Shown one piece after another: positions 6,710-16,906 of a stretch of DNA of 46,242 bases. The DNA is taken from assembly GCA_903929755.1 (NCBI GenBank), contig CAIYVZ010000097.1, positions 1-46,242 of the forward strand, in the 5' to 3' direction. The first letter of the stretch is position 1. Each line of letters begins with the position of its first letter. The notes under the pieces are model-generated. The model had not been told where the DNA came from and did not search any database. It was given only the letters and a program-made list of their open reading frames with translations. The position numbers and the translations under genes are program-made. The stretch is from an uncultured Acidobacteriia bacterium (lineage in GTDB: Bacteria; Acidobacteriota; Terriglobia; Bryobacterales; Bryobacteraceae).

Positions 6710-8116
6710 TTATGCCGTATTTAGAACTTCATTCACGATCCTGCCCTTCACATCGGTGAGACGGAAGTGGCGGCCGGAGAACTTGAAGGTTAGTTTGGTA
6801 TGGTCGATTCCTAACGTTCGCAGGATGGTGGCGTGGAGGTCGTGGATGTCTACCGGGTCCCGGGTGATGTTGTAGGAGAAGTCGTCGGTTTCTCCGTGGA
6901 TCAGGCCTCGTTTTACGCCTCCTCCCGTCATCCAGATGGTGAAGCAGCGGGGGTGGTGGTCTCTTCCGTAGTCGTCCGCAGTTAGCTTACCTTGCGAGTA
7001 GACGGTCCGGCCGAATTCCCCGCCCCAGACCACTAAGGTGTCGTCTAACAGGCCTCGTTGTTTCAGGTCTTGCACCAGGGCAGCGGAGGCCTGGTCGGTA
7101 TCCTTTGCCTGTCCGCGGATTTGCTTGGGGAGGTTGGTGTGCTGGTCCCAGCCTCGGTGGAAGAGCTGGATGAAGCGGACTCCTCGTTCCGCCAGGCGGC
7201 GGGCGAGCAGACAGTTGGCGGCGAAGGTTCCGGGGCGACGGGCGTCGGGGCCGTAGAGGTCGAAGGTGCTCTCCGGTTCCTTGGACAGGTCAGTCAGCTC
7301 CGGCACCGAAGTCTGCATCCGGAACGCCATTTCGTACTGGGCGGTGCGGGCGGCGATCTCGGGGTCGTTAAATTCGCGCTGGTTGATAGTGTTGAGGGCA
7401 CCGAGGTCGTCGAGGTAGCGGCGGCGGGTTGTGCCGTCGATGCCGGGCGGGTTGGAAAGGTAAAGAACCGGGTCAGTGGCGGCGCGGAACTTCACGCCCT
7501 GATAGCGGCTGGGGAGGAAGCCCGAGCCCCAGAGACGGTCGTAGAGGGGCTGGTCGGAAAGGTTGCCGGAACCTTGGGAGATCATGACGACGAACGCGGG
7601 GAGTTCCTTGTTTTCGCTGCCCAGACCGTAGGCGAGCCAGGAGCCGATGCTGGGGCGTCCGGCGAGTTGGAAGCCGGTCTGGCAGAAGGTGATGGCGGGG
7701 TCGTGGTTGATCTGCTCGGTGTTCATGGAGCGGATGAAGCAGAGGTCGTCAACCATCTTCGAGGTGTAGGGCATCAGGTCGCTGACGAAGGCTCCGGAGT
7801 TGCCGTGTTGGGCGAACTGAAAGAGGCTGGGGGCGACGGGGAAGGCGGTCTGGGTGGCCGTCATGCCGGTGAGGCGCTGGCCCTGGCGGACGGAGTCGGG
7901 GAGGTCTTTGGCGCGGAGCTTTTCGAGGAGAGGTTTGTGGTCGAAGAGGTCGAGCTGGCTGGGGGCTCCGGACTGGAAAAGGTAGATGACGCGTTTGGCG
8001 GTGGGCTTGAAGTGGGGGGCGGTGAGAATGCCTTCCGCGTCGTCACCACGCAGGAGGTTCGCGAAGGCGGCGGTACCGGCGGCGGTTTGGAGGAGCTTGC
8101 GGCGATTGAGAATCAT
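6710..8116 (-). CDS. DUF1501 domain protein, Tat-exported
   Basis: A 468-residue protein starting at ATG 8116, inside the stop of the upstream PSD1 gene (ATGA overlap). Residues 1-25 carry a twin-arginine-like signal ([12 protein letters not shown]). The body is typical of DUF1501, a sulfatase/alkaline-phosphatase-fold family: [16 protein letters not shown] near residues 50-65, the late motif [17 protein letters not shown] near residues 371-387, [21 protein letters not shown] around 392-412, and a C-terminal [14 protein letters not shown]. The partner PSD1 gene is the usual neighbour in planctomycetes and acidobacteria. The pair is presumed to act on extracytoplasmic polysaccharides or sulfated substrates; the reaction is not established. 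The longer upstream frame to 8908 is antisense-like low-complexity sequence and is rejected. Confidence 0.92.
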   Translation of the reverse strand: MILNRRKLLQTAAGTAAFANLLRGDDAEGILTAPHFKPTAKRVIYLFQSGAPSQLDLFDHKPLLEKLRAKDLPDSVRQGQRLTGMTATQTAFPVAPSLFQFAQHGNSGAFVSDLMPYTSKMVDDLCFIRSMNTEQINHDPAITFCQTGFQLAGRPSIGSWLAYGLGSENKELPAFVVMISQGSGNLSDQPLYDRLWGSGFLPSRYQGVKFRAATDPVLYLSNPPGIDGTTRRRYLDDLGALNTINQREFNDPEIAARTAQYEMAFRMQTSVPELTDLSKEPESTFDLYGPDARRPGTFAANCLLARRLAERGVRFIQLFHRGWDQHTNLPKQIRGQAKDTDQASAALVQDLKQRGLLDDTLVVWGGEFGRTVYSQGKLTADDYGRDHHPRCFTIWMTGGGVKRGLIHGETDDFSYNITRDPVDIHDLHATILRTLGIDHTKLTFKFSGRHFRLTDVKGRIVNEVLNTA

Positions 8117-11100
8117 TGGCGGGTCACCGCTTCGTCCAGATTCAGGATCAGGCTGGCTACGGTTGCGTAGGCTGCCAATTCGCTGGAGTTGAGTTTGGGG
8201 GCTCTCGGGCTTTCGCCTTGTTGGAGGAGTTTGGTGGCGGCGGTGGGGTCGGTCTGGAAGCGGTCGAGGTTGTAGCGGAGGGCGTTCGTCAGGAGACCGG
8301 TCTCGGCTGTGGTCGGGCGGCGGGAGGTGACGAGGCGGAAGCCATACGCCAAGCGGTCGGCGGGCGGAGCTTCTTGCATCATGCGTTCGGCGACGCGGCG
8401 GGCGGCTTCCACGAACGTAACGTCGTTCATCAGGTCGAGGGCTTGCAGGGGCGTGTTGGTGCGGTTTTCGCGAACCATGCAGGCTTCGCGTCCGGCGGCA
8501 TCGAAGTTGGCCATCATGGGGGGCGGCGCGGCGCGTTTCCAGTAGGTATACATGCTGCGGCGGTAGAGCGATTCGCCGTGGTCCTGGGGATAGTCTTCCC
8601 CGCCCGAGAGTTCTTTCCAGAGACCGGCGGGCTGGTAGGGCTTCACGGACGGTCCGCCGAGCTTTTCGACGAGGAGGCCGGCGGCGAGGAGGGCCTGGTC
8701 GCGGACCATTTCGGCGGGCAGGCGGAAGCGGGGTACGTGGGAGAGGAGGCGGTTCGTGGGGTCCTTCTCGACGGCCTCGGGCGTGGACTTCGCGATCTGG
8801 CGATAAGTCGCGCTCATCACGATGGTCTTTTGTAGCGCCTTGACGTCCCAGTTGGTGCGGATGAATTCGGTGGCGAGCCAGTCGAGGAGTTCGGGGTGGG
8901 AGGGCCATTCGCCCTGCGAACCGAAATCCTCCACGGTCTTGACGATGCCGGTACCGAAGTACATCTGCCAGAAACGGTTGACGGCGACGCGGGCGGGGAG
9001 AGGGTTTTTCGGGTCAGTGAGCCACTTCGCGAAGCCCAGACGGTTGCGGGGGGCGTCGGCGGGGAGTGGCGGAAGGGCGGCGGGGACGTCGCGCGTGACC
9101 TTTTGGCCGGGACGTTCGTAGGAACCGCGCTGGAGCAGGAAGGCGTCGCGGGGTACGGGGAGTTCTTCCATCACCATGACGGTGGGGAGATCGGCGGCGA
9201 ATTTCGCACGGTCCTCGGTGAGGCCCAGCCAGGTTTTCCAGGCGACCTGGATGTTGGTGGGGGCGTCCTGGTCGAGGTACGCGCGGCGGAGTTTTTCGGA
9301 GGTAACGGGGAGGGAATCGAGCGTATCGGAGACCGCGAGGAGCTGGATTTCGCTGGCTGGGAGCGCATTGCGATAGATGCGGACTTCGTCGAGCTGGCCA
9401 CGGAAGCGGGTGCCGAGGCCAGCGCCGAGACGGAGGGGTTCTTTCGCCTGGCGGAAGTCCTGATTCATGTAATCGAGGTTGAACTTGAGGGGCTGGGGAA
9501 CGCCATCAACATAGATGGTGACTCCGGACGCATAGCGGGAACCATCCCAGGTGAGGGCGACGTGGTGCCACTGGTTGAGGGAGAGGTCCGTAGTGGTTTC
9601 AACACGGATGGCATCGTCGAGCCAGCGGAGAACGAGGTTGGCCTGGAGTTTGCCATTGGCGAGGACGAGGCTGTAACCGGCGCCCTCGGGTTCGTCTTTG
9701 GCGCGCGTGATGAGGGCTCCATCTGGGTTGGCGGCGTTGACGCGGAGCGAGAGGGTGAAGGGATCCTGGAAGCTGAAGTTGGCGTTGTTGCCCAGGTCGC
9801 GGAGGTGGGTTCCGTCGAAGACGGTGGAGTCGGCGGACCACTGGTTCATCATGTTGCGGGCGGTGAACCACTGGGAGCCCCGGACGGGTTTCCAGGCTTT
9901 CAGCCCGGCGCTGATGGCTGATTCGAGTTTGTCGAAGTTTGCTTTGGCGGTGGCGATGCGGGCGTCGAAATCTTTCAGAAACGTCTGCTGGGGTGGGGTG
10001 GGGGCGGCGATGAAGGGCGGCGAATTGCCATATTTCTGGGCGTTGCCGCGTTCGGGGAGGTTATTGAAGAAGGCGTAGAGCTGGTAATACTCTTTCTGCG
10101 CAATGGGATCGTATTTGTGGTCGTGGCAGCGAGCGCAGCCGGCAGTGAGGCCGAGGAAGACGGTGGAAGTGGTATCGACGCGGTCAATGACGTACTCGAC
10201 GGCGTATTCTTCGGGGACGATGCCGCCCTCGCCGTTGCCGCGGTGGTTGCGGTTGACGCCGGTGGCGATGCGCTGGTCGAGAGTGGGGTTGGGGAGGAGG
10301 TCGCCCGCGAGTTGTTCGACGGTGAAGCGGTCGTAGGGCATGTTGCGATTGAAGGCTTCGATGACCCAGTCGCGCCAGCGCCACATGTAGCGTTCGGCGT
10401 CGGTCTGGTAGCCGTTGGTGTCGGCATAGCGGGCGGCGTCGAGCCAGCGCATAGCCATGCGTTCGCCATAGCGGGGGGAGGCCAGGAGGCGGTCGACAAC
10501 TTTTTCGTAGGCGTTGGGGGTGTTGTCTGCGAGGAAGGCGTCGAGTTCGGCGGGGGTGGGCGGGAGGCCTGTCAGATCGAGGGTGACGCGACGCAGGAGC
10601 GTTTCGCGGGGGGCTGCGGGGGAGTGCTTGATGCCTTCTTTGTCGAGGCGGGCGAGGATGAACGCGTCGATCGGGTTCCGGACCCAGGAGGGTTCGGAGA
10701 CGGTGGGGGCCGCGAGGCTTTTCGGCGGGATGAAAGACCAGTGCTTCTCCCAAACGGCACCTTGCTCGATCCAGCGGCGGAGGAGGTCTGTTTCGTGATC
10801 GGTCAGGGCCGGACCAGAGGAGACGGGGGGCATCCGCAGCGGGGAATTTCCGGCAGTGACGCGCTTTAGCAGCTCGCTTTCAGCAGGCTTTCCCGGCGCG
10901 ATGGCGAAATGATTGGCGAGCTTCTGCTTGGCGCCCTCTTCAGTATCGAAGCGGAGAGGGGAGCGGCGGGTGGTGGACGAAGGGCCGTGGCAGGTGTAAC
11001 AGCGGTCCGAGAAGATGGGGCGGATATCGCGATTGAACTCAATTGTCTGAGCTGCCGATATCTGGGCCAAAGCGAGGCCCGGCAACAGGGCAAAGATCAG

Positions 11101-11118
11101 GAGTGGGAAACGAGGCAT
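8113..11118 (-). CDS. PSD1/DUF1549-DUF1553 protein with cytochrome c and LamG domains
   Basis: A 1001-residue exported protein. I start at ATG 11118 because [19 protein letters not shown] is a signal peptide; the frame is open further upstream. Order: planctomycete-type cytochrome c domain with haem motif CYTCH at residues 40-44 and a likely distal MPPVSSG near 96-102; DUF1549 at about 140-360, including [15 protein letters not shown] and a second CxxCH (CARCH, 328-332); a LamG/concanavalin-like insert at about 450-600 ([26 protein letters not shown]); DUF1553 at about 690-960 ([38 protein letters not shown]). The family is thought to act with DUF1501 partners in periplasmic polysaccharide handling with electron transfer. 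It is 16 bp after the BtuF-like gene. Confidence 0.93.
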   Translation of the reverse strand: MPRFPLLIFALLPGLALAQISAAQTIEFNRDIRPIFSDRCYTCHGPSSTTRRSPLRFDTEEGAKQKLANHFAIAPGKPAESELLKRVTAGNSPLRMPPVSSGPALTDHETDLLRRWIEQGAVWEKHWSFIPPKSLAAPTVSEPSWVRNPIDAFILARLDKEGIKHSPAAPRETLLRRVTLDLTGLPPTPAELDAFLADNTPNAYEKVVDRLLASPRYGERMAMRWLDAARYADTNGYQTDAERYMWRWRDWVIEAFNRNMPYDRFTVEQLAGDLLPNPTLDQRIATGVNRNHRGNGEGGIVPEEYAVEYVIDRVDTTSTVFLGLTAGCARCHDHKYDPIAQKEYYQLYAFFNNLPERGNAQKYGNSPPFIAAPTPPQQTFLKDFDARIATAKANFDKLESAISAGLKAWKPVRGSQWFTARNMMNQWSADSTVFDGTHLRDLGNNANFSFQDPFTLSLRVNAANPDGALITRAKDEPEGAGYSLVLANGKLQANLVLRWLDDAIRVETTTDLSLNQWHHVALTWDGSRYASGVTIYVDGVPQPLKFNLDYMNQDFRQAKEPLRLGAGLGTRFRGQLDEVRIYRNALPASEIQLLAVSDTLDSLPVTSEKLRRAYLDQDAPTNIQVAWKTWLGLTEDRAKFAADLPTVMVMEELPVPRDAFLLQRGSYERPGQKVTRDVPAALPPLPADAPRNRLGFAKWLTDPKNPLPARVAVNRFWQMYFGTGIVKTVEDFGSQGEWPSHPELLDWLATEFIRTNWDVKALQKTIVMSATYRQIAKSTPEAVEKDPTNRLLSHVPRFRLPAEMVRDQALLAAGLLVEKLGGPSVKPYQPAGLWKELSGGEDYPQDHGESLYRRSMYTYWKRAAPPPMMANFDAAGREACMVRENRTNTPLQALDLMNDVTFVEAARRVAERMMQEAPPADRLAYGFRLVTSRRPTTAETGLLTNALRYNLDRFQTDPTAATKLLQQGESPRAPKLNSSELAAYATVASLILNLDEAVTRQ

Positions 11119-11134
11119 CCGGATACTAACAATA

Positions 11135-11977
11135 TCATCGCCGGAGATCGGGGTCCAGGCGTTCGCGGGGTAGCAGCGAGGGGTCGGGGGGGACACCGGC
11201 AACGTGGGCGAGGATGGAGTGCAGTTGCAGCACGCCTTCGGTGAGCGCGGCAGGGCCTGGCTGCAGGATGTAGGTGGACTTGATTTCGTAGATGTGGTGG
11301 TTGCGGACAGCGGCGGTTTGGTCCCAGCCGTGGCGGGCTTTGATGTGTTGTTTGGCGACCTTCATGCCGCACCAGGAGGCGATGATGACCTCGGGGTCGA
11401 GTGGGGGGACGGTGGCGGGATCGACGATGCGATTCTTTGCATCCTGGTGGTGGCGAAGGAGGGGGAAGACGGGGTCGCCGCCGGCGATTTCGATTAGTTC
11501 TTCCACCCAGCGAATACCGCTGATGAGGGGATCTTTCCATTCTTCAAAGAGGACTCGCGGGCGGTGGGGAAAGCGGGCGGCGGAGGCGCGAATGCGGTGG
11601 AGGCCGGCATTTAGTTCGGCGACGAGCGCCAGGCCTTTCGCTTCCACACCGACGATTCTGGCGAGGACGAGAATCATATCCAGAATCTCTGCGATGCTGC
11701 GCTCATTGAAGGCGAAGACGGTGACGCCGCGCAGCATCAGTTCGCGAACGATATCAGCCTGGAGGTCAGAAAAGGCGAGAACGAGGTCGGGTTCTACGGC
11801 GAGGATCTTGTCGAACTTCGCGGTGATGAAGGCCGAGATCTTCGGCTTTTTACGGGCTTCGGGGGGGCGCGCCGTATAGCCGGACACGCCGACAATGCGG
11901 TCCTGTTCGCCGAGGAGGTACAGGGTTTCGACGGTTTCTTCGGTAAGGCAGGCTATGCGGCGGGGGAAATCAGCCAC
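11135..11977 (-). CDS. BtuF-like cobalamin/metal-binding protein without signal peptide
   Basis: A 280-residue class III (TroA/BtuF-like) substrate-binding protein. Features are RIACLTEETVETLYLLGEQDRIVGVSGY near the N-terminus (no 20-residue secretion signal before it), ILAVEPDLVLAFSDLQAD, a central long helix around LARIVGVEAKG, and a second lobe with EELIEIAGGDPVF and LDPEVIIASWCG. Families of this kind bind cobalamin, haem or Fe-siderophore for ABC importers. I prefer GTG 11977, which overlaps the preceding stop as GTGGCTGA; a TTG at 12031 would overlap that gene by 62 nt and still give no signal peptide. No permease or ATPase is nearby, so a cytoplasmic binding or salvage role is possible. 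Confidence 0.8.
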   Translation of the reverse strand: MADFPRRIACLTEETVETLYLLGEQDRIVGVSGYTARPPEARKKPKISAFITAKFDKILAVEPDLVLAFSDLQADIVRELMLRGVTVFAFNERSIAEILDMILVLARIVGVEAKGLALVAELNAGLHRIRASAARFPHRPRVLFEEWKDPLISGIRWVEELIEIAGGDPVFPLLRHHQDAKNRIVDPATVPPLDPEVIIASWCGMKVAKQHIKARHGWDQTAAVRNHHIYEIKSTYILQPGPAALTEGVLQLHSILAHVAGVPPDPSLLPRERLDPDLRR

Positions 11978-12629
11978 GGGACTCGGCTGCAGGCTCAGAG
12001 GGCTGATGGCTTTCGTGGGTGCCGATGGCAAGGCCGAGAATCGCGGCAGCCAGCAGAGCCCCGGCGACGACTGACTTGCCGGCGAGCCGCGCGGGGCCGA
12101 CGGGCGCCGCGATGGAGTTCATCTCTTCCACGGTGCGGGCGCGGCTGCGGGCCAGTTCCAGTTCCAGATCCCGGAACCCCTGGTCCATCGCCCAGCGATG
12201 ATTGGCTTCGAAGGTGGGCTTCAGGACAAACGACAGAAAACGGAGCAAGGGCTTTTCGGCGCTGAGTTTCCAGTCAAACGAGATATCGACGAAATCGCCG
12301 TCGGGGACGATGGACCAAATGCCGCGGCCGACAAAATCACCCGAGGCCGTCATGATGATGTGGTAGGGTTCGCGGGTGCTGACAGTCTTCGCGTCCCAAT
12401 CAAGCGTGTAGGGCAACCAACCTTTGGTTTGGAGACGGAATTCGCGGCCCTTACCGGAGGCGTCGCCGCCCTGGAGTTCCCGAACCGTGAGATAAACGGA
12501 GGGCCACCAGCGGGGGTATTCCAGCGGCTGGCTGAGGATGGCATACGCCTCCTCGGCGGTGGCGCGCACACGCCAGCGGGTGATGAATCGGTAGTAGTTG
12601 CTCGCCGCCATGAAGCCCTGTGTTTCCAT
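11970..12629 (-). CDS. SRPBCC (START/polyketide-cyclase-like) protein with C-terminal membrane anchor
   Basis: A 219-residue protein. Residues 10-160 have the SRPBCC pattern: [29 protein letters not shown] (helix-grip entry with the WW pair), then paired strands such as [20 protein letters not shown] and [17 protein letters not shown], and a long C-terminal helix ([22 protein letters not shown]). Residues about 187-209 ([18 protein letters not shown]) form one transmembrane segment. The SRPBCC fold binds hydrophobic ligands; the ligand is unknown. Start ATG 12629 is supported by GGAG at 12634-12637. Its stop overlaps the BtuF-like start, so the two are likely coupled. It diverges from the DUF1080 gene with only 30 bp between starts. 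Confidence 0.8.
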   Translation of the reverse strand: METQGFMAASNYYRFITRWRVRATAEEAYAILSQPLEYPRWWPSVYLTVRELQGGDASGKGREFRLQTKGWLPYTLDWDAKTVSTREPYHIIMTASGDFVGRGIWSIVPDGDFVDISFDWKLSAEKPLLRFLSFVLKPTFEANHRWAMDQGFRDLELELARSRARTVEEMNSIAAPVGPARLAGKSVVAGALLAAAILGLAIGTHESHQPSEPAAESRG

Positions 12630-12633
12630 TATG

Positions 12634-12637
12634 CTCC
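12634..12637 (-). promoter_or_regulatory. Shine-Dalgarno deciding the SRPBCC start
   Basis: GGAG on the minus strand lies 4 nt before ATG 12629; the next in-frame ATG at 12611 has a poorer site, so the upstream start is chosen. Confidence 0.5.
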
Positions 12638-12646
12638 AGTTTGCGT

Positions 12647-12652
12647 TACAGT
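12647..12652 (+). promoter_or_regulatory. -10-like box 7 nt before the DUF1080 ATG
   Basis: TACAGT ends 7 nt before ATG 12660, with no Shine-Dalgarno between. This is compatible with a leaderless transcript. The 30-bp divergent gap must also serve the SRPBCC gene. Confidence 0.35.
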
Positions 12653-12659
12653 GCCTTGC

Positions 12660-13307
12660 ATGAGAATTTTTCTGGTTTCGATGACAGCGCTGGCCCTTTG
12701 CGGAAGCGCGTTGCAGGCAGCGGACGAGCCCGGGTTCAAGCCGCTTTTTGACGGCAAGACACTGACGGGCTGGAAATTGGTGAACGGCAAGGGTCCGGGA
12801 TACGGCGTGGAAGACGGCCGGATTGTCTGCACCAAAGAGGGCGGCGGGAATCTGTTCACTGAAAAAGAGTATTCGAACTTTGTGCTGCGACTGGAGTTCA
12901 AGCTGACGCCGGGCGCGAATAACGGCGTGGGAATCCGGGCACCTTTCGATGGCGACGCGGCTTACAAGGGCATGGAGATTCAGGTGCTGGACGATGGCGA
13001 TGCCGTTTACAAAGGCGTGATCAAGCCCGAGCAGTATCACGGATCTGTTTACGATGTATTCCCGGCGCGGACGGGTTTTAGGAAGCCGGTGGGCGAGTGG
13101 AATGAAGAAGAAATCACGGCGAACGGGCGGCGCATCATTGTGAAGCTGAACGGCGTGATCATCCAGAACGCGGACCTGGATGATGTGAAAGAAGCGAAGA
13201 TTCTGGAGAAGCACCCGGGGCTGCAGAACAAGAGCGGGCACATCGGGTTCCTGGGACACGGAACGCACGTGGAGTTTCGCAATATCCGGGTGAAGGAACT
13301 GAAGTAG
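12660..13307 (+). CDS. DUF1080 (3-keto-disaccharide hydrolase-type) secreted protein
   Basis: A 215-residue protein with a signal peptide ([20 protein letters not shown]) followed by one DUF1080 domain, a concanavalin-like jelly roll. Hallmarks are [18 protein letters not shown] near residues 26-43, [17 protein letters not shown] near 65-81, [12 protein letters not shown] near 84-95, a MEIQVLDDG strand near 105-113, [11 protein letters not shown] near 164-174, and [22 protein letters not shown] at the end. Members bind or cleave sugars outside the cytoplasm; some are 3-keto-glycoside hydrolases. The frame is open far upstream, but ATG 12660 is the only start that begins with a signal peptide. 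A TACAGT box 7 nt upstream supports it. Confidence 0.88.
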   Translation: MRIFLVSMTALALCGSALQAADEPGFKPLFDGKTLTGWKLVNGKGPGYGVEDGRIVCTKEGGGNLFTEKEYSNFVLRLEFKLTPGANNGVGIRAPFDGDAAYKGMEIQVLDDGDAVYKGVIKPEQYHGSVYDVFPARTGFRKPVGEWNEEEITANGRRIIVKLNGVIIQNADLDDVKEAKILEKHPGLQNKSGHIGFLGHGTHVEFRNIRVKELK

Positions 13308-13343
13308 CCTGGGTTTCCTGGGTTTCCTGGGTTTCCTGGGTTT
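13308..13343 (+). repeat. Tandem repeat, 4 x CCTGGGTTT
   Basis: Four perfect 9-bp units directly follow the DUF1080 stop codon (13305-13307) and run into the stop codon of the convergent RDD gene (TTA 13342-13344). It fills the whole gap between the two genes and is probably a slippage-prone spacer; no hairpin forms. Confidence 0.9.
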
Positions 13344-14385
13344 AAGGGTGGTGCTGTTTGACCAGTGGGTTATTGCCTTCGCGGGACGTGGGGAAGCTCT
13401 TTGAAATGTGGTCCTGCCACGTGAGCTTTTCTTCGTCCGCGATGGCCCAGATGACGCCGAGGCCGGCGGAGCCGATGCTCAGCCAGGTGGTGGCTATGCG
13501 GATCAGACGGGTGGTGGGGTCGAGAGGCGAATTATCGAACGTGATGAGCTCCAGGCCCGCCACGCGCATGCCTGCAGTCTCACGGCCCGCGAACATCCAG
13601 ATGACACCGTAGAAAGCGGTCACCGCAAACAGGAACGAGCCCAGCATGATGAGGAACGGCGTGCCGGAGCCGAGAATTTCGGGAGCTCCGACAGCCATCC
13701 CCGCGAGTTGAGCGCCGGCCACGAAGAGGAAGAAGCCGAGGAGGATCATGGCGGTATCTATGACAGCGGCAAAAAAGCGGTGGGCGACGGTGGCCACGGG
13801 GCGCTGGCAGTAATTGGAGGCGGGGACGCCGTTGGTGAGCGTCTTGGGTTGGGGCGCGGTGGTGGCGGTGAAGTCGAGCGAAGCCTGGCCGGAAGCGGCA
13901 CCTTGCGATTTCCTGCGCTGCTGCGGAGGTGCGGGTCGCGCGGCGGGCGGGGTTACTTGGGGAGGTGCCAACTGTGGCGTTGCCATCTGGGGCTGGGACG
14001 CGGGCGGCTGGACCTGGGACGCGGGCTGTTGGGGCTGGGACGACGGCTGCGACCGGAACTGCGCGGCGGGAGGCACACGCAGCCCAGGACGCGGAATCTG
14101 ATCGAACGGAATTACTTTTTGCGTGGAACGCGGCGGGGAAGCCTCATTCTCTGAAGCCTGCCCGCGCCAAAGCGGCGGCTCCGTGTCCGGGTTCACGCTG
14201 GGGGGGGCGTTCAGCGAAGCCTGCAACGAGGCCTGATTGGCGAGCACCCAGCTATCCAGGGCCAGGGCGTTGTTGCCGGAAAACGACACGGGCGCAGCAA
14301 CGACCATGCCAGCCGTCCGCCTGCCACAACGCAGGCAACGGTGATCATCTTCTCCATTTGCGAAACCACAAAACTCACACTGCAT
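13342..14385 (-). CDS. RDD-family membrane protein with N-terminal zinc ribbon
   Basis: A 347-residue protein. Residues 3-21 form a zinc ribbon (CEFCG...CLRCG). A Pro/Gln/Ser-rich linker follows to about residue 190 (many PP, QP and SQP repeats). The RDD domain is at about residues 195-335: RFFAAVIDTAMILLGFFLFVAG, FLIMLGSFLFAVTAFYGVIWMF and a third segment WLSIGSAGLGVIWAIAD, with the diagnostic Arg and Asp in the first helix and RETAGMRVAGLEL between helices. RDD proteins are inner-membrane proteins of mostly unknown role; some act as Na+/H+ exchangers. The ribbon could sense or bind partners. It diverges from lptD. Confidence 0.85.
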   Translation of the reverse strand: MQCEFCGFANGEDDHRCLRCGRRTAGMVVAAPVSFSGNNALALDSWVLANQASLQASLNAPPSVNPDTEPPLWRGQASENEASPPRSTQKVIPFDQIPRPGLRVPPAAQFRSQPSSQPQQPASQVQPPASQPQMATPQLAPPQVTPPAARPAPPQQRRKSQGAASGQASLDFTATTAPQPKTLTNGVPASNYCQRPVATVAHRFFAAVIDTAMILLGFFLFVAGAQLAGMAVGAPEILGSGTPFLIMLGSFLFAVTAFYGVIWMFAGRETAGMRVAGLELITFDNSPLDPTTRLIRIATTWLSIGSAGLGVIWAIADEEKLTWQDHISKSFPTSREGNNPLVKQHHP

Positions 14386-14522
14386 CTAATTTACTTGCCT
14401 TACCGTCACATGCATGGCTTTCGCCCTGCCTCTCAGTGCCCCGCTTTTACGCCTCCGGAGTGCTACCCTACTTATGCAGCCACACCGCACGTCCGAAGCC
14501 CACGAAACCTCTACTTCCTGAG

Positions 14523-14528
14523 TAACAT
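14523..14528 (+). promoter_or_regulatory. -10-like box 7 nt before the lptD GTG
   Basis: TAACAT ends 7 nt before GTG 14536, with no Shine-Dalgarno between. It is one of five such cases in the window. Confidence 0.3.
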
Positions 14529-14535
14529 AAATACA

Positions 14536-16896
14536 GTGTCTTGTCACGCAAAAACTCGCCTGGGCTTCATCATTTACCCCCTGATTTTATTGGCCGCGGC
14601 GCAAAATGCGTCACCTCAATTCAGCAGAATTACCAGGCTGGGCCAGCCGCAGGAAATCGCGCCGATTGAGCGGCCGGATTTCAGCATCAAAATTCCCCGT
14701 CCCGACGCCCCGGCCCGGGGTGATTATCTGGTGATCTCCGACGCGCAGGAAGCCGACGGGAGGGTGCGCCATTTGCGGGGGCACGTGACGATTGAGCTTT
14801 ACAACGCGACGCTGAAGGGCGACTCGATTGACTACGACGAAGACACGAGCCTGTTCACGGCTCGCGGCAACGTCAGCTATCGCAACTACCTGCAGAACGA
14901 GATTGTGTATTGCGACAGCCTGGAGTACGACTCTGCCGCCGAGAAGGGCACATTTCACCACGTGCGGGGTTTCCTGAAGACGAAGATTGTGGCCCGGCCG
15001 GGTTTGCTCACGTCGAAGGAGCCGTTTTACTTCGAAGGTGTCTCGGCGGAGAAGTTCGAAGACCGTTATGTACTGTACGACGGCTTCATTACCGATTGCG
15101 TTCTGCCCCGCCCCTGGTGGACGATGCACAGCAAGAAGATCGACATCATCCCGGACGACCGGGCCATCGCGCACCGCGCCGTGTACAAACTGCGCAGCCT
15201 GCCCGCGTTCTACTTTCCGTACTTTCACAAATCGCTGAAGAAAGAACCGAGGAAGAGTGGCTTCCTGGCCCCGAATTTCGCGCACAGCAACCGGCGGGGG
15301 TTCATGTTTGCAACGGGCTACTATGTGGCCATCAACCGAAGTCTGGATGCCACCTACATTTTCCAGGATTTTTCGGCCCGGGGCATGGCGCACCACCTGG
15401 ATTTCCGCGGCAAACCGACGCAGACCACTGATTTCAACCTGATTTTCTACGGCGTGCAGGATCGCGGGGTGACCCAGAACGGCTATACGACGAAAGCGCC
15501 TGGCTACAGCTTGCTGGGGACCGGCAAGACGTCGTTCGGCCACGGGTGGACGGCCAGGGCCAGCATCAACTACATCAGTTCGCTGGCGTTCCGGCAGCAG
15601 TTCACGGAATCGTTCAACGAAGCGATTTTCGCCGAGACACACTCGACAGCCTCGGTGCAGAAGGCCTTCGATTACTACACGTTTGACGTTGGCTTTTCCC
15701 GGCAAGAGAACTTTGAGGACGCCACCAGGGGCAACTCCATCGTGCTCCGCAAAATGCCGGAAGCGACATTCTCCGGGCGTGACCGGCAGATTCTGTCGGG
15801 CTCACTGCCGGTGTGGTTTTCGTTCGAATCGAGCTACGGTCTGGAGTACCGCCGCCAGCCGAAACCGGAGGGCACGCAGCCTCCAGGTTTCTACCAGACC
15901 AACCAGTTCACGACGCGGGCGACGGCTGATCCGTCTGTGGTGACGCGGTTTGATTTCGGGCAGTTCCACATCGTGCCGAGTTTTACTTTTCACAACGCCT
16001 TTTACACGCAGAGCTTCAACAGCGGACGGGTGGACAGCGTGAACCTGCGGCGCACCGCACCCGAGATCAACATCGACTTTGTGATGCCGACGGTGGCGCG
16101 AATCTTCAACCGCAAGACTTTTCTGGGCGACAAGCTGAAGCACGTGATCGAACCCCGCGCCAACTACCGTTATGTCTCGGGAGTGACGAACTTCGCACAG
16201 ACGCTGCACTTTGATCCGCTGGACCTGCTGTCGGGCACCAACGAACTGCAGATCGGCATCATCAACCGCGTCTACGCGAAGCGCGGCGACACGGTGAGCG
16301 AGATTCTGACTTGGGAATTGTTCCAGAAGCGGTTCTTCGATCCCACGTTTGAAGGCGCACTAATTCCTGGTCAGCGCAATGCTGTGCTGGCAACGCTGCA
16401 ACTGACGCCGTACAGCTTCCTGGACGGCGCGCGCACCTATTCCCCCATTGTTTCCGTGCTGCGGACGAGCCCCCGACCTGGGCTCAATTTTTCGTGGCAG
16501 GCGGATTACGACCCCAAACTGCAGCGGTTTGTGAACTCCACGCTTTCCGGTGACGTGCGCGTGAAGCGCTACTTCGTGTCGGTGGGAAGTGAGCAGGTTC
16601 GCCCGAACCCGCTGATCGCCCCGCCCGCCAATCAGCTTCGCACCACGTTTGGGTACGGGGACCCGAACCGAAAGGGCATCAATGCGGCTTTTTCCATGGT
16701 GTACGACTACCGGCAGGGCCAGCTGAACTACGGCGTCGGCCAGGTGACGTATAACACCGATTGCTGCGGCATTAGTTTTCAGGTCCGGCGGCTGGATTTC
16801 GGGACGCGGCAGGGGGACAACACGTATCTGGTGTCGTTCTCTGTGGCGAATATTGCGACGGTTGGCAACCTGAAGAAGCAGGAACGGCTGTTCTGA
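14536..16896 (+). CDS. lptD: LPS-assembly protein LptD
   Basis: A 786-residue outer-membrane protein that would insert LPS into the outer leaflet, receiving it from the LptA bridge. After the hydrophobic LGFIIYPLILLAAAQ leader comes an OstA-like beta-jellyroll at about residues 50-180: strands like DYLVISDAQEADGRVRHLRG and YDEDTSLFTARGNVSYRNY. A beta-barrel fills the rest (FYFPYFHKSLKKEPRKSGFL, ATGYYVAINRSLDATY). The family's C-terminal Cys motif is present as YNTDCCGISFQVRR. GTG 14536 is my start because the longer frame to 14341 adds about 65 residues that lack secretion features and overlap the RDD gene. The start is the weakest part of the call. Confidence 0.88.
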   Translation: MSCHAKTRLGFIIYPLILLAAAQNASPQFSRITRLGQPQEIAPIERPDFSIKIPRPDAPARGDYLVISDAQEADGRVRHLRGHVTIELYNATLKGDSIDYDEDTSLFTARGNVSYRNYLQNEIVYCDSLEYDSAAEKGTFHHVRGFLKTKIVARPGLLTSKEPFYFEGVSAEKFEDRYVLYDGFITDCVLPRPWWTMHSKKIDIIPDDRAIAHRAVYKLRSLPAFYFPYFHKSLKKEPRKSGFLAPNFAHSNRRGFMFATGYYVAINRSLDATYIFQDFSARGMAHHLDFRGKPTQTTDFNLIFYGVQDRGVTQNGYTTKAPGYSLLGTGKTSFGHGWTARASINYISSLAFRQQFTESFNEAIFAETHSTASVQKAFDYYTFDVGFSRQENFEDATRGNSIVLRKMPEATFSGRDRQILSGSLPVWFSFESSYGLEYRRQPKPEGTQPPGFYQTNQFTTRATADPSVVTRFDFGQFHIVPSFTFHNAFYTQSFNSGRVDSVNLRRTAPEINIDFVMPTVARIFNRKTFLGDKLKHVIEPRANYRYVSGVTNFAQTLHFDPLDLLSGTNELQIGIINRVYAKRGDTVSEILTWELFQKRFFDPTFEGALIPGQRNAVLATLQLTPYSFLDGARTYSPIVSVLRTSPRPGLNFSWQADYDPKLQRFVNSTLSGDVRVKRYFVSVGSEQVRPNPLIAPPANQLRTTFGYGDPNRKGINAAFSMVYDYRQGQLNYGVGQVTYNTDCCGISFQVRRLDFGTRQGDNTYLVSFSVANIATVGNLKKQERLF

Positions 16897-16906
16897 GGCC
16901 CGCTGT

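Noticed and set aside
7058-8170. 370-residue plus-strand frame opposite the DUF1501 gene
   Set aside because: It is Gly/Val/Glu-rich antisense shadow of a well-supported gene, with no domain pattern.
8896-9921. 341-residue plus-strand frame opposite the PSD1 gene
   Set aside because: Composition (EGEGE/VEG runs) is the reverse of conserved DUF1553/LamG codons; not a gene.
12198-12659. N-terminal extension of the DUF1080 protein
   Set aside because: The in-frame extension is antisense to the SRPBCC gene, and the signal peptide starts only at 12660.
13308-13343. CRISPR-like array
   Set aside because: Units are contiguous 9-mers without spacers; this is a simple tandem repeat.
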